Source: Nocardioides albus (lineage in GTDB: Bacteria > Actinomycetota > Actinomycetes > Propionibacteriales > Nocardioidaceae). From it: a stretch of DNA of 64,000 nt. The notes under the pieces are model-generated. The model made no database searches. It was not told the DNA's origin and was given only the letters and a program-made list of their open reading frames with translations. The position numbers and the translations under genes were made by a program. The stretch lies in contig NZ_BMQT01000003.1 in the NCBI RefSeq assembly GCF_014648255.1, forward strand, positions 248,001-312,000. The letters are read 5' to 3'. Shown piece after piece: positions 15,481-23,756 of this stretch. Positions within the stretch are counted from its first letter, which is position 1. Each line of letters opens with the position of its first letter.

Positions 15481-16776
15481 TCACGCGGGCAGGCCTTCGT
15501 CGAGCGCGACGTCCAGGACCGGGTCCTCAGGGGACCGCGGCACCGCCATGGTGACCACGGCGCCGAGCACCGCGACGCCCGCGAAGATCTGAAAGGCGGT
15601 GGTTCCGCCGACCCCCGCGGCCACCAGCGCCCCACCGATGATCGGCCCGACGATCCCGCCGAGGCGACCGAACCCGGCGCACCACGCGACGCCCGCGCCG
15701 CGGGCCCGGGTCGGGTAGAAGTTGGCGACCAGACCGTAGATGAGCACCTGGGTGCCGATCGTGCCGACGCCGGCGATCGCGACCGCCGGGAACAGGACGG
15801 CGAGCGGCAGTCCCAGCGGGAGCAGCAACAGCATCAGGCCGGCGAGCACGAAGGTCGTCGAGACCACCTTCTTGGCACCCGTCCGGTCCGCGACGTACGA
15901 GGCGAGGAGCCCGCCGACGATGGCGCCACCGTTGAGGACGAGCAGGAAGGTGAGCGCGTACGCCTTGCCGTACCCGTTGTCCTCCATGATCTTCGGCAGC
16001 CAGGTGTTCAGGCCGTAGGTCAGCAGCAGACCGGAGAAGCTCATCAGCCCGAGCACCACGGTCGGGAACGCCAGCGGGCGGCGGGCCAAGGCGCTGAAGC
16101 CGACGGCCTCCTCGGCCGTGCTGGTCGCCGCGACCCGGCCGCGGGAGTCGAGCCACAGCTGTGACTCGGGCAGCTTGGCGATGGCGAAGGGCAGCAGGAG
16201 CACCAGCGGGGCGGCGCCGATCGCCATCAGGATCCGCCAGTTGGATCCGCTCGGGTCGATGACGAGCGCCATCACGGAGGCGGCCACGCCACCGGCGGGG
16301 ATCCCGCTGTAGACGATCGCGTTGAGCCGGTTCTTCCGCTCCGGGGGCGCGAACTCGGCGACCAGGGCGCCGACGGTCGCCAGGATCGCGCCCAGTCCGA
16401 TGCCGGTGAGGAAGCGCAGGATGCCGAAGACGGCGATCGACTGGGCGAACGCGGTCGCAGCCATCCCGAGCGAGAACCAGGTGATGCTGGCGAGCACCAC
16501 CTTCCGGCGGCCGATCCGGTCGCTGACCGCGCCGGCGCTCAGCGCACCGACGAGCACTCCGACCAGCGCATAGCTGCCCAGCGTGCCGGCCTGGCCCGCG
16601 GAGAGCTGCCCGATCTGGGATGGATCGGCCATGAGGGTCGGCAGCACCGTGCCGTAGACCACGAGGTCGTAGCCGTCGAACATCAGGGCCAACGCGGAGA
16701 GCGCGACGACCCAGGCGAGCTGGCGCCCGGTCTTGGCCCGAGTGTTTTCATCGGTGTTTTCGGTGTTGTCGGGCAT
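15481..16776 (-). CDS. benK: MFS aromatic acid:H+ symporter (BenK-like)
   Basis: 431 residues and about twelve transmembrane helices. The first helix has MFDGYDLVVYGTVLP, the aspartate-containing DGYD motif of the AAHS (BenK/PcaK) family. GALSAGAVSDRIGRRKV follows between helices 2 and 3, the MFS signature loop. It imports benzoate or a related aromatic acid. It lies 71 bp after the BenC-FCD-BenD gene and 13 bp before the regulator gene. Confidence 0.88.
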   Translation of the reverse strand: MPDNTENTDENTRAKTGRQLAWVVALSALALMFDGYDLVVYGTVLPTLMADPSQIGQLSAGQAGTLGSYALVGVLVGALSAGAVSDRIGRRKVVLASITWFSLGMAATAFAQSIAVFGILRFLTGIGLGAILATVGALVAEFAPPERKNRLNAIVYSGIPAGGVAASVMALVIDPSGSNWRILMAIGAAPLVLLLPFAIAKLPESQLWLDSRGRVAATSTAEEAVGFSALARRPLAFPTVVLGLMSFSGLLLTYGLNTWLPKIMEDNGYGKAYALTFLLVLNGGAIVGGLLASYVADRTGAKKVVSTTFVLAGLMLLLLPLGLPLAVLFPAVAIAGVGTIGTQVLIYGLVANFYPTRARGAGVAWCAGFGRLGGIVGPIIGGALVAAGVGGTTAFQIFAGVAVLGAVVTMAVPRSPEDPVLDVALDEGLPA

Positions 16777-16847
16777 GGGTGATCTCCATGGGTGACGCGA
16801 GCGCGCTCGCGAAGGGAGGGACGGCCCCGAGAGAGGAACCTGGTGGC

Positions 16848-19613
16848 TCAGCCGAGGTCACCGCCGGCGACGGGAAGGACCGTGCCGGTGATGTAGGAGG
16901 CTTCCTCGGAGGCGAGGAAGCAGATCGCGGCGGCCTGCTCGTCGAGCGTGCCGTAGCGGTGCATCAGTGAGGTCTCGAGGGTCTGGTCGATGTGGGCCTG
17001 GAACCACGCCTTCTCGGTGGCGCTCTGCGGCGTGGGCGTACCTCGGGAGATCCGGCGCGGCGGTGCCTCCGTGCCTCCCGGGGCGGTTGCGGTGACGCGG
17101 ATGCCGGCGTCCGCATACTCGAGCGCGAGGGAGGCGGTGATCGCGTTGATCCCGCCCTTCGCGGCCGAGTACGGGATCCGGTGGATGCCCCGCGTCGCGG
17201 CCGAGGAGACGTTGACGATGACGCCGCGGCCACGCTCGACCATGCCCGGCAGCGCGGCCCGGCAGGCGTACAGCGTGGTCATCAGCGACCGGGTGATCTC
17301 GGCGTCGATCTGTTCGGCGGTGAACTCCGTGAACGGCTTGAAGTTGATCGCGCCGCCGACGTTGTTGATCAGCACGTCGATCCGGCCGTACGTCGCCAGC
17401 GCCCGCTCCACCAGTGCGGCCGCGCCCTCGTAGTGCTCGAGGTCGCACTCCACCGCGCTGGCGGTCGCGCCTTGGCCGGTGAGCTCGTCGGTGACCTCGG
17501 CGACCAGCGGCGAGCGATCGGCGAGGACGACCTTGCCGCCCTCGGCGGCCACGCGGCGGGCCACCTGAGCGCCGATGCCCTGGGCGGCCCCGGTGACGAC
17601 CACGACCTGTCCGGCGAACCTTCCCGGCGTGACGAATCTGGGTCGCGTCGCGGCGACCGACTCGGCCATCGCGCGCCGCATCGTCTCCTTGGACCGCTCG
17701 CTGTGGGCCTTGATCAGATCGCGGGCGGCCGTGCGGTCGCCGCGCTCGAATGCCTCGACGATGTCGAGGTGGTCCTGGGTGCACCGCGGGTGGCACCAGG
17801 TGGCGTTGCGCAGCACGTCCTCCATCCGGCCCTTGACCCCGAGCGCCTGGTAGGCGGCCAGCAGGTGGCTGTTGCCGGTGAGGGTGAACAGATAGTCGTG
17901 GAAGGCCGCGTTCGACTCGGTGTAGCCGTGGGCGTCGAGGAACCGATCGCCGTCGACGTACGGGAGGGTCGACTCGGCGAGCAGCCGGTAGCCGGCCAAC
18001 TGCTGGGAGTCGAGCCGTCCGATGGTCAGATCGAGCGCTCCCACCTCGAGCGCCGCCCGGGCCTCGAAGATCGCGTCGGACGCGGAGATGTCCGGGTGCT
18101 CCTCACCGATCGTGTAGCCGTCCGCCGTGGTGTCCCCGCTGGTCGAGCCGACCCTTCCGCTGGTCGAGCCGCCGGAGCCGCTAGGCGGAGGCCCCGCCGG
18201 GTCAGGCTCAGTGAGACCAACAGAGTCGTCTCGAGCGAACGTCACCTGCCCACCGATGCTCCGTGCCTCGGGGAACTCGATCAGGTCTTCGACCGTGTTG
18301 GTCTCGACACGCTCGCTAGCGCTCGCGGCTCGACCAGCGGGTGCCGGCGCGACGAGCTGGCCGGCGATGCGGCGTACGACATCGCCGTCGTCGCGAGCCA
18401 CGGCCGCCGATCCGATCGGGCCGAGGTCGCGCGCCAAGAGCATCTCCTGCCCTGCGATGGCTCGTGCCTCCGGATGGGTCTCCAGCTCGACGCGTACCGG
18501 TGACGCTTCGGCCGACGCGAGTGACGCTTCGGCCGACGCGAGTGACGTCTCGGCCGACGCGGGTGACGTCTCGGCAGGGGCTGGCACGGCGAGGGCGAAC
18601 TTCTCGTAGTAGAACCCGGTGGGCTCGAGGCCGGCACCGGCGACGTGCGTACGCACCGCCTCGACCATCGGCGGAGGGCCGCACAGGTAGATCGCGACGT
18701 CGCCGTCGTGCAGGTCTTCCTGGCCGATCAGGCTGGTCACGTAGCCCTTGTTGGCGGCGGTCGAGGCGGGGTCGGAGACGCAGTGGTCCCAGGTGAACCC
18801 GGGCAGGCGCGAGACCAGCTCACCGACCTCGTCGAGCATGACCAGGTCGTCGTCGGTGCTGACGCCGTAGACCAGCCGGCCGCCGCGGTCGCAGCCGTCG
18901 ACCTCGAGCTGGCGCAGCATCGAGAGGACGGGCGCCAATCCGGTGCCACCGGCCAGCATCAGCACCGGCCGGCGGGCCTCGCGCAGGAAGAAGGAGCCGT
19001 TCGGCCCGGTGAAGGTGACCTCGTCGCCGACGGCGGCTCGCTCGGTCAGCCAGGTCGACATCGCGCCACCCGGGGTGAGCTTGACCAGGAAGACGAGCCG
19101 CTCCTCGTGCGGGGCGTTCGCGAAGGAGTACGACCGGGTCACCTCGGTGCCGGGCACGGCGATGTTGACGTACTGACCCGGCAGGAAGGCCAGTTCACCG
19201 CGGTTGGGGATGTCGATGGCGAGCTCGACGGTGGTCGGGCTCAGCCGGTCCAGGCCGACGACGGTGCCGGTGTAGCTCGCGGCGCCGGTCTTGGCGACCT
19301 CGGAGGTGGTGGCGATCTGCAGCGCGAGGTCCGAGCGCGGTTTCATCGAGCACGGCAGGGCGTACCCCTCGGCGGCCTCCGCCTCGGAGAGCGCGTCCTC
19401 GATGTAGGTGCCGCCGTCGTACTCCCCCGACTCGCACAGCGCCTTGCACGTCCCGCAGGCGCCGTCGCGGCAGTCCAGCGGGATGTTGATCCGCTGCCGG
19501 TAGGACGCATCGGCGACGGTCTGGTCCTCACGTACGGTGATGAACCGGGTCACCCCGTCCTCGAAGGACAACGCGACCTGATGGGTCGCGATCTCGGTCT
19601 CGATTGCAGTCAT
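16848..19613 (-). CDS. Fused benzoate dioxygenase reductase, FCD domain and diol dehydrogenase (BenC-FCD-BenD)
   Basis: One uninterrupted 921-residue frame. Residues 1-342 are BenC: a plant-type 2Fe-2S domain (Cys48, Cys53, Cys56, Cys88), FAD motif RSYSFANAP (160-168), and NAD region AGGTGLAPVL with CGPPPMVEAV (311-320). Residues 343-500 are a low-complexity linker with repeats. Residues 500-655 look like the FCD ligand-binding domain of GntR regulators (FHDYLFTLTGN, DHLDIVEAFERGDRTAA) without a DNA-binding domain. Residues 665-921 are BenD, an SDR with TGAAQGIG, NNVGG and Tyr815/Lys819. Together they supply electrons to BenAB and oxidise the resulting cis-diol to catechol. Actinobacterial BenC is, as I recall, often about 510 residues, so the BenC-FCD part may be old; joining to BenD is the unusual step. 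Confidence 0.9.
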   Translation of the reverse strand: MTAIETEIATHQVALSFEDGVTRFITVREDQTVADASYRQRINIPLDCRDGACGTCKALCESGEYDGGTYIEDALSEAEAAEGYALPCSMKPRSDLALQIATTSEVAKTGAASYTGTVVGLDRLSPTTVELAIDIPNRGELAFLPGQYVNIAVPGTEVTRSYSFANAPHEERLVFLVKLTPGGAMSTWLTERAAVGDEVTFTGPNGSFFLREARRPVLMLAGGTGLAPVLSMLRQLEVDGCDRGGRLVYGVSTDDDLVMLDEVGELVSRLPGFTWDHCVSDPASTAANKGYVTSLIGQEDLHDGDVAIYLCGPPPMVEAVRTHVAGAGLEPTGFYYEKFALAVPAPAETSPASAETSLASAEASLASAEASPVRVELETHPEARAIAGQEMLLARDLGPIGSAAVARDDGDVVRRIAGQLVAPAPAGRAASASERVETNTVEDLIEFPEARSIGGQVTFARDDSVGLTEPDPAGPPPSGSGGSTSGRVGSTSGDTTADGYTIGEEHPDISASDAIFEARAALEVGALDLTIGRLDSQQLAGYRLLAESTLPYVDGDRFLDAHGYTESNAAFHDYLFTLTGNSHLLAAYQALGVKGRMEDVLRNATWCHPRCTQDHLDIVEAFERGDRTAARDLIKAHSERSKETMRRAMAESVAATRPRFVTPGRFAGQVVVVTGAAQGIGAQVARRVAAEGGKVVLADRSPLVAEVTDELTGQGATASAVECDLEHYEGAAALVERALATYGRIDVLINNVGGAINFKPFTEFTAEQIDAEITRSLMTTLYACRAALPGMVERGRGVIVNVSSAATRGIHRIPYSAAKGGINAITASLALEYADAGIRVTATAPGGTEAPPRRISRGTPTPQSATEKAWFQAHIDQTLETSLMHRYGTLDEQAAAICFLASEEASYITGTVLPVAGGDLG
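18136..18171. repeat. Two 21-bp-spaced copies of ccgctggtcgagccg inside the fusion gene
   Basis: ccgctggtcgagccg occurs at 18136-18150 and 18157-18171, exactly 21 bp apart, followed by a decayed third copy. On the coding strand it encodes the Gly/Ser-rich linker segment GGSTSGRVGSTSG. The element is related to the repeats at 18298-18341 and 59144-59167. Confidence 0.85.
18298..18341. repeat. Palindromic dispersed repeat inside the linker of the fusion gene
   Basis: The plus strand reads ggtctcgacacgctcgct, then agcgctcgcgg, then ctcgaccagcggg, with imperfect internal symmetry. Its two ends match the intergenic element at 59144-59167 (ggtctcgacaagctcg and ctcgaccaccgg). It codes for part of the PAPAGRAASASERVETNT linker stretch. 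Confidence 0.75.
18500..18575. repeat. 21-bp tandem repeats inside the fusion gene linker
   Basis: Three full units (18500-18520, 18521-18541, 18542-18562) and a 13-bp partial unit (18563-18575). The units start gtgacgcttcggc or gtgacgtctcggc. They encode the SAETSLASAEAS type of repeat (residues about 346-372). In rotated inverse orientation unit 3 matches the array unit at 464-484 in 18 of 21 positions. The period of 21 keeps the frame open. Confidence 0.95.
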
Positions 19614-19623
19614 CGCAGGCGCC

Positions 19624-20145
19624 TCAGACGTGGTAGATGTCGACGACGTGGTGGATGTAGTCGTTCTTCAGCACCACGCTCTTGCGGCGGATCAGCGGCT
19701 GCTCGCCGGAGAAGTCGATGGTGTAGAACGACGTGCCGTAGTAGGGGTCGACGGTCTTGTAGCGGAAGTACATGGTGTGCCAGTTGAAGCGCACGTCGAC
19801 CAGGTCGCCGCGACGCTCGATCACCTCGACGTTGCTGATGTTGTGCGACGTGCGCGGCTCGGGCAGCGAGGTGGCCGAGGACCGCTCCGTACGGATCCGG
19901 AAGACCCGGTCCTCCAGACCGCCCTTGTTGGGGTAGTAGATGAGCGACATCTCGGTCTGCGGGTCCTCGGTCAGGAGGTCCGCGTCGTCCCAGCAGGGCA
20001 TCCAGTAGACGACGTCGTCGGCGTAGCACTCGAGCCACTTCTCGAACTCGCGGTCGTCCAGGAAGCGCGCCTCGCGGTAGAGGAACTGCTCGATCATGTT
20101 GTGCGTGATGAGCTTCGCGCCGGCAGCGCTCTGCGTGATGGTCAT
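19624..20145 (-). CDS. benB: Benzoate 1,2-dioxygenase small (beta) subunit
   Basis: 173 residues, the usual length of ring-hydroxylating dioxygenase beta subunits. Visible signatures are FLYREARFLDDREFEKWLEC, YWMPCWD and the C-terminal KNDYIHHVVDIYHV. It is structural in the alpha3beta3 oxygenase with BenA. The ATG at 20145 follows gaaggag and lies 2 bp after the benA stop; the fused reductase gene follows after 10 bp. Confidence 0.93.
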   Translation of the reverse strand: MTITQSAAGAKLITHNMIEQFLYREARFLDDREFEKWLECYADDVVYWMPCWDDADLLTEDPQTEMSLIYYPNKGGLEDRVFRIRTERSSATSLPEPRTSHNISNVEVIERRGDLVDVRFNWHTMYFRYKTVDPYYGTSFYTIDFSGEQPLIRRKSVVLKNDYIHHVVDIYHV

Positions 20146-20147
20146 GA

Positions 20148-21515
20148 TCACTTCTCCTTCTCGTTCGCGATGGCCGTACGCATCTGCTCGGTCCACTGCG
20201 CGTGCATGACCGGGTAGAGACCCTCGTCCTCGTTCTTCGCACCTGCCGAGATGACTCCCGGCATCTCCAGCGCCTCGGCGACCTCGTCGGGGCCGGTGAG
20301 CCAGTGCTCGGCCCCGCGGCTCATGTCGTTCCACGGCGCGGCGGAGGCCTGGTACGTCACGTAGCAGGAGCGGAACTCCTCCAGGTCGTCGGGCGTGGCC
20401 ATGCCGGAGGCGTTGAAGAAGTCCTCGTACTGCCGGATGCGCCAGGCCCGCGACTCGGGGCTCTCACCCTTCGGGGCGATGCAGTAGATGGTGACCTCGG
20501 TCTTGTCGACCGAGATCGGGCGGAAGTGCCGGATCTGGGTCGAGAACTGGTCCATCAGATACACGTTCGGGTAGAGCAGCAGGTTGCGCGATCCCTTGAC
20601 CATGAACTCGCCCTTGGCCTCGCCGAACTTCTCCTTGAGCACGTCCATCTGGTCCCACAGCGGCCGGTCGGTGGGGTTGGCCGCCCAGGTCCACAGGCAC
20701 AGGTGGCCGTTCGGGTAGGACCAGTAGCCGCCACCCGCCTTGCCCCAGCTGCCGGCATCGACGGTCTTGGTGGTGTTCTTCGACTCGCCGGTGTTGCGGC
20801 GCGAGGTGGTCGCCGCGTAGTTCCAGTGAGTGGCGGTGACGTGGTAGCCGTCGGCGCCGTTCTCCGCCTGGACCTTCCAGTTGCCGTCGTAGGTGTAGGT
20901 CGAGGAACCGCGCAGCACCTCGAGCCCCTCGGGTGACTGGTCGACCAGCATGTCGATCACCTTGACGGTGTCTCCGAGGTGCTCCTCCAGCGGCAGTACG
21001 TCCTGGTTGAGCGAACCGAACAGGAAGCCGCGGTAGCTGTCGAAGCGGGCCACGTGGGTGAGGTTGTGCGAGCCCTCGGTGTTGAAGCTCTCCGGGTAGC
21101 CCGCGTCGTCGGGGTCCTTGACCTTGAGCAGGGTGCCGTCGTTGCGGAACGTCCAGCCGTGGAACGGGCAGGTCAGGGTCATCCGGTTGTCGGTCTTGCG
21201 CCGGCACAGCATCGCGCCGCGGTGGGCGCAGGCGTTGATCATGCAGTGCAGCTCGCCGTCCTTGTCGCGGGTGATCATGACCGGCTGCCGACCGATGTAG
21301 GTGGTGAAGTAGTCGCCGGGGTTGGGCACCTGGCTCTCGTGGGCGAGGTAGATCCAGTTGCCCTCGAAGATGTGCTTCATCTCGAGCTCGAAGACCTCCT
21401 CGTCGGTGAAGATCCGGCGGTTGGCGCGGTAGATCCCGGCCTCGCGGTCCTCGACCACGGCGTCCGACAGGACGTTCTCGATGTGGCCCAGGCTCTCGGT
21501 GAGCGGTGCGGTCAT
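20148..21515 (-). CDS. benA: Benzoate 1,2-dioxygenase large (alpha) subunit
   Basis: 455 residues. It forms the catalytic subunit that adds O2 to benzoate giving a cis-diol carboxylate. The Rieske cluster ligands are Cys96-x-His98 and Cys116-x2-His119 (CAHRGAMLC and TCPFHGW). The mononuclear iron site is seen in [11 protein letters not shown] (Asp222, His225, His230). It is the first gene of the ben operon; the 193-bp gap to catR holds a LysR-type palindrome. Confidence 0.94.
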   Translation of the reverse strand: MTAPLTESLGHIENVLSDAVVEDREAGIYRANRRIFTDEEVFELEMKHIFEGNWIYLAHESQVPNPGDYFTTYIGRQPVMITRDKDGELHCMINACAHRGAMLCRRKTDNRMTLTCPFHGWTFRNDGTLLKVKDPDDAGYPESFNTEGSHNLTHVARFDSYRGFLFGSLNQDVLPLEEHLGDTVKVIDMLVDQSPEGLEVLRGSSTYTYDGNWKVQAENGADGYHVTATHWNYAATTSRRNTGESKNTTKTVDAGSWGKAGGGYWSYPNGHLCLWTWAANPTDRPLWDQMDVLKEKFGEAKGEFMVKGSRNLLLYPNVYLMDQFSTQIRHFRPISVDKTEVTIYCIAPKGESPESRAWRIRQYEDFFNASGMATPDDLEEFRSCYVTYQASAAPWNDMSRGAEHWLTGPDEVAEALEMPGVISAGAKNEDEGLYPVMHAQWTEQMRTAIANEKEK

Positions 21516-21607
21516 GGTGATGCCTCCAACGGGTGACGGTCATTCGACCCTGGCAGCGAGTGGCGTCCGTCACACCAGGCGAATGCCCAGTCCCGACCTA
21601 GGCATCC

Positions 21608-21626
21608 ATTGATCATTTGAATCAAT
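21608..21626. promoter_or_regulatory. LysR-type T-N11-A palindrome between benA and catR
   Basis: attgat (21608-21613) and atcaat (21621-21626) flank seven bases and give a T-N11-A element, as recognised by LysR-family proteins such as CatR/BenM. It lies between the divergent benA and catR genes, 92 bp from benA and 82 bp from catR. Confidence 0.6.
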
Positions 21627-21647
21627 CAATAGCCGTCAGTTTCGTCC

Positions 21648-21676
21648 TTGTTGTTTATCTATCGCGGTCCTAGTGT
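21648..21676 (+). promoter_or_regulatory. Candidate promoter of catR operon
   Basis: TTGTTG (21648-21653), a 17-bp spacer and TAGTGT (21671-21676), 32 bp before the catR start. The -10 is identical to the one proposed at 7157-7162. Confidence 0.5.
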
Positions 21677-21708
21677 GGCGGTCATCACCACCTCGTGAGG
21701 AGCGCTTC

Positions 21709-22620
21709 ATGGAGCTACGCCACCTGCGGTACTTCGCCGCGGTAGCCGAGACCTGCCACTTCGGCCAGGCCGCGGCGCAGCTGCACATCGCCCAGCCGGC
21801 GCTCTCCCAAGCGATCCGCCAGCTCGAGTCAGAGCTCGACGTCACCCTGTTCACACGGACGACCCGGCAGGTCTCCCTCACCCCGGCCGGCGAGTTCCTC
21901 CGCACCGAGGCCGCTCGGGTCCTGGCCGCCGTCGACGACAGCGTCCGAGGCGTACGCCGCATCGGGGCCGGCCGCCACGGCCTGGTCCGCCTGGGCCTGA
22001 CCGGCACCGCCTCGTTCTCGCACCTGCCGGGCATCGCCCGGGTGGTCAAGCGCGAGCTGCCCGAGGTGGCGCTGGAGATCCATGCCGACCTGCTCACGCC
22101 GGCCCAGTGCGAGCGGCTGCAGAGCGGGGCGCTCGACCTCGGCGTACTGCGACCGCCCGCCACCGGCGAGGGGCTGACCCTGCGCACCCTCGAGGTCGAG
22201 CCGCTCGCACTCGCCATCCCCGTCGACCACCGGCTGGCCGTCGAGCCCGTCGTGGCCCTGGCCGACCTGCGCACCGAGCCGTTCGTGGCCTACAGCGCCC
22301 GCGACTCGGCGGTCAACGAGGCGGTCCTGCGCAGCTGCCGCGAGGCCGGGTTCGTGCCGCGCCGCGAGCACGAGGCGCCGAGCACCGCGGTACTGCTGGC
22401 TCTGGTCGCCGCGGGCCTCGGCGTCGCGGTCGTCCCGGCCTCGGTCCGGGCCCTTCCGCTGGAGGGCGTGATCTTCCGCGACCTGCTCGACGCGGGCAGC
22501 GTCGAGCTCTCCCTCGCCTACCGCACCGACGACGACAACCCCGTCGTCGACGCCGTCATCGAGGTCCTCGAGGCCGCCGACCTGTTCACCGCACCCCGTC
22601 TGGAAGTTCCCCGGTCATGA
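21709..22620 (+). CDS. catR: LysR-family regulator of catechol genes
   Basis: 303 residues beginning MELRHLRYFAAVAETCHFGQ, with the recognition helix AQPALSQAIRQLE and an effector domain from about 90 to 295. It starts at 21709 after a gaggag site. It is the first gene of catRBAC (4-nt overlap with catB) and divergent from benA. CatR-type proteins respond to cis,cis-muconate. It may also act on the ben side through the palindrome at 21608. Confidence 0.85.
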   Translation: MELRHLRYFAAVAETCHFGQAAAQLHIAQPALSQAIRQLESELDVTLFTRTTRQVSLTPAGEFLRTEAARVLAAVDDSVRGVRRIGAGRHGLVRLGLTGTASFSHLPGIARVVKRELPEVALEIHADLLTPAQCERLQSGALDLGVLRPPATGEGLTLRTLEVEPLALAIPVDHRLAVEPVVALADLRTEPFVAYSARDSAVNEAVLRSCREAGFVPRREHEAPSTAVLLALVAAGLGVAVVPASVRALPLEGVIFRDLLDAGSVELSLAYRTDDDNPVVDAVIEVLEAADLFTAPRLEVPRS

Positions 22621-23720
22621 AGATCACCAAGGTCGAGGCGATTCCGTTCGCCATCCCCTACCGCAAGCCGCTGCGCTTCGCCTCCGGCGAGGTCCACACC
22701 GCCCAGCACGTGCTCGTCCGGGTGCACACCGACGACGGTGTCGTGGGTGTCGCCGAGGCGCCGCCGCGGCCGTTCACCTACGGCGAGACCCAGACCGGGA
22801 TCATCGCCGTCATCGACCAGCTCTTCGCCCCGCAGCTCGCCGGGCTCACCCTGCTCGAGCGCGAGACGGCCCGTGTCCTGATGGAGCGCACCGTCGGCAA
22901 CCCGACCGCGAAGGCCGCCGTCGACATGGCCATGTGGGATGCCCTCGGCAAGACCCTGGACCTGCGGGTCGTCGACCTGCTCGGCGCCTTCACCGACCGG
23001 ATGCGGGTCTCCCACATGCTCGGCTTCGACGGGCCCGAGGCGATGGTCGCCGAGGCGGAGCGGATGCGGGAGACGTACGGGATCTCGACGTTCAAGGTGA
23101 AGGTCGGCCGCTCCCCCATCGAGCTCGACACCGCCGTCGTCCGTGCACTGCGCGAGCGGTTCGGCACCGAGATCGAGCTGTACGTCGACGGCAACCGCGG
23201 CTGGACCGCGGCCGAGTCCGCCCGCGCGATGAAGCAGATGGCCGACCTGGACCTGCTCTTCGCCGAGGAGCTCAACCCCGCCGACGACGTGCTCGGGCGG
23301 CGCTGGCTGGTCAGCCAGATCGACGTGCCGTTCATCGCCGACGAGTCGGTCCCGACTGCGGCCGACGTGACCCGCGAGGTGCTCGGTGGCTCGGCCACCG
23401 CGATCAGCATCAAGACCGCGCGCACCGGCTTCACCGGGTCGCAGCAGGTGCTCCATCTCGCCGAGGGCCTCGGCCTGGAGGTCGTGATGGGCAACCAGAT
23501 CGACGGCCAGCTCGGCACCGCCTGCACCCTCGCCTTCGGCTCGGCTCACCGACTCACCTCCCGCCGTGCCGGTGAGCTCTCCAACTTCCTCGACATGGCC
23601 GATGACCTGCTCACCGAGCCGCTCGAGATCCGCGACGGCGAGCTCGCCGTACGTCCTGGTGCCGGCCTCGGGGTCGAGATCGATCCGGAGAAGCTCGATC
23701 GCTACCGCACCGACAACTGA
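22617..23720 (+). CDS. catB: Muconate cycloisomerase
   Basis: 367 residues of the enolase superfamily. It converts cis,cis-muconate to muconolactone. The catalytic lysine region is FKVKVG; metal ligands are in YVDGN, AEELN and IADES; the second lysine is in SIKTARTGF. The ATG at 22617 overlaps the catR stop; an open frame upstream is out-of-frame coding inside catR and not part of this protein. Confidence 0.92.
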   Translation: MKITKVEAIPFAIPYRKPLRFASGEVHTAQHVLVRVHTDDGVVGVAEAPPRPFTYGETQTGIIAVIDQLFAPQLAGLTLLERETARVLMERTVGNPTAKAAVDMAMWDALGKTLDLRVVDLLGAFTDRMRVSHMLGFDGPEAMVAEAERMRETYGISTFKVKVGRSPIELDTAVVRALRERFGTEIELYVDGNRGWTAAESARAMKQMADLDLLFAEELNPADDVLGRRWLVSQIDVPFIADESVPTAADVTREVLGGSATAISIKTARTGFTGSQQVLHLAEGLGLEVVMGNQIDGQLGTACTLAFGSAHRLTSRRAGELSNFLDMADDLLTEPLEIRDGELAVRPGAGLGVEIDPEKLDRYRTDN

Positions 23721-23756
23721 ACACCTGACCCCACCGCAACACGAGAGGACACACCC

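Noticed and set aside
18298..18341. Frameshift or pseudogene break in the fusion gene
   Set aside because: The frame stays open through all repeats and both flanking domains are intact.
22107..22616. N-terminal extension of CatB
   Set aside because: It is out-of-frame reading of the catR gene, made of Arg/Gly-rich sequence; the CatB family start is at 22617.
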